Shown piece after piece: positions 63,156-64,000 of a DNA stretch of 64,000 nt; the stretch's first letter is position 1; each line of letters opens with the position of its first letter. The stretch spans positions 124,001 to 188,000 of the forward strand of contig JAEXFD010000002.1 of NCBI GenBank assembly GCA_023400405.1, in the 5' to 3' direction. A program made the translations under genes and the position numbers. Origin of the DNA: Pseudomonadota bacterium (GTDB lineage Bacteria > Pseudomonadota > Alphaproteobacteria > Sphingomonadales > Sphingomonadaceae). The notes beneath the pieces are model-generated. The model was not told the DNA's origin, searched no databases, and was given only the letters and a program-made list of their open reading frames with translations.

Positions 63156-63731
63156 TCAGCTGGGGGCGACGGTGATGACGATGGTTTCGCCGTAGTTTCC
63201 GGCGAGCAGCCCGGCGTCGCGGCTGGGCGGATCGAGCGAGACGTTCAGGTCCATGCCGTCGAGTGCGATGCCGCCGCCGCTGGACACCACGGCGCCGCCC
63301 ATCAGCTGGCGGCTGGTAAAGCTGCGCCGGACCACGCTCGACTGCGGCTTGAGCACCGGGATCGAGACGTCGAGATTGTAGGTGACCGTCCCCGCATAGG
63401 GGCCCTGGCCGTTCGGATAGAGATCGTTGGCGAGGCCGCCATGGGCTGCCTGGATCTTCATTTCGAACGGTACGTTGCAGCTGAGCGCGACCCTGGCGGT
63501 GCGGCTCAGATTGCGCCGCGTGAGATCGCCGAAGCTCATGTCGTCGATATGGCCGAGTTCGCAGAACTGGCTGATCTGGCCGTGCACGTTCAGCTCGACC
63601 CGCTTGACGTTCTCGACGCTGTCCGGACGCGCCTCCGCGCTTCCCGCACCACCGATCGTCGCGGCGATGGCGCACGCCGCTGCTGCCAGCCACGCGCCAT
63701 GCGCCTGACTGCCCCCAGTTACCCCAATCAC
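63156..63731 (-). CDS. Secreted pilin-like subunit
   Basis: 191 residues from GTG 63731, preceded by GGGAGGG. Signal peptide ending GSAEARPD; then an SCPU-like fold with ISQFCELGHIDDM and VALSCNVPFEMKI cysteines and final strand AGNYGETIVITVAPS, the same ending style as the two pilins. Upstream 63732-64000 is AT-rich near 63745-63800 with a possible -10 (CATAAT on the minus strand) and no gene. Confidence 0.75.
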   Translation of the reverse strand: MIGVTGGSQAHGAWLAAAACAIAATIGGAGSAEARPDSVENVKRVELNVHGQISQFCELGHIDDMSFGDLTRRNLSRTARVALSCNVPFEMKIQAAHGGLANDLYPNGQGPYAGTVTYNLDVSIPVLKPQSSVVRRSFTSRQLMGGAVVSSGGGIALDGMDLNVSLDPPSRDAGLLAGNYGETIVITVAPS

Positions 63732-64000
63732 AGGTGTCCCTCCCGACCCTTACTCAATCTTTAATACAATTTTAATCCATTATGAGTCGAATCAATTGAA
63801 GGTTAACCCGTGTCGAAACCGCACGGGCCCGCGAATCGCGGCCGGAAATCAGTATTTTATCGGATGTGCGCTCGACGCCGGCTCATGCACCGCGGAGCGC
63901 GAATCGTCGCGCGACTCGGGAAAACTTGATCCATTCTAGACGGGTTTGACCAGCCCGCTGGATACCCGTTCTGGCGGATTTGAGAGCGTCTCGGGCGTGA

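Overview
The window looks like chromosome of a Sphingomonas-like alphaproteobacterium (Sphingomonadaceae). It is very GC-rich, so antisense frames stay open over kilobases. Genes are packed with ATGA/TGATG start-stop overlaps, TonB-dependent receptors are paired with polysaccharide genes, and there is a complete alphaproteobacterial ccoNOQP-ccoGHIS block with an FnrL-type regulator. The organism assignment is an inference from gene content. I saw no rRNA, tRNA, CRISPR, phage or insertion sequence.

Layout. 1-5.2 kb: a glycan locus with the start of a secreted protein, GH3 beta-glucosidase, GH16 endoglucanase and a Tat-exported beta-helix (GH55-like) protein, together suggesting beta-1,3-glucan use. 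5.3-11.6 kb: housekeeping and stress genes (UBP zinc finger, D-lactate dehydrogenase, MFS exporter, 3-oxoadipyl-CoA thiolase, manganese catalase, a remnant of an efflux outer-membrane protein, a small coiled-coil protein). 11.9-19.9 kb: TonB receptor plus alginate-lyase-family enzyme, facing a beta-propeller sensor kinase and its NarL-type regulator. 20.1-24.4 kb: an alpha/beta hydrolase with a cysteine at the nucleophile elbow and a GH18-deacetylase-GT2 trifunctional polysaccharide protein. 24.7-35.3 kb: the cbb3 oxidase operon, its assembly genes, hemN, a Cys-rich peptide, fnrL and a hemerythrin-like gene, with three TTGA-N6-TCAA boxes at the expected promoters. 35.4-39.4 kb: fatty acid hydroxylase, EF-hand protein, a repetitive secreted protein and a divergent OmpR/EnvZ-type pair.

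39.4-45.2 kb: a LysR regulator followed by DUF1611 (DgcN-like), enolase-superfamily epimerase (DgcA-like), secreted D-aminoacylase-like amidohydrolase and a DAACS symporter, all overlapping. This reads as uptake and catabolism of D-glutamate or N-acyl-D-amino acids. 45.3-56.9 kb: a LacI-controlled system with a TonB receptor, an ABC sugar importer (ATPase encoded next to lacI, the rest divergent), a six-hairpin glycosidase-like protein, a GH130 phosphorylase-like enzyme and a DUF1861 protein. The same 15-base near-palindrome sits upstream of the receptor and in the lacI/importer divergent region, tying them into one regulon. 56.8-63.7 kb: a chaperone-usher pilus cluster with two near-identical tandem pilins, a further small subunit, chaperone, usher and a two-domain putative tip subunit; a terminator-like hairpin lies between pilin and chaperone.

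The most interesting candidates for new biology are the LacI/GH130/DUF1861 system, the D-glutamate operon, the trifunctional polysaccharide protein, and the pilus cluster with its duplicated pilins and putative attenuator.
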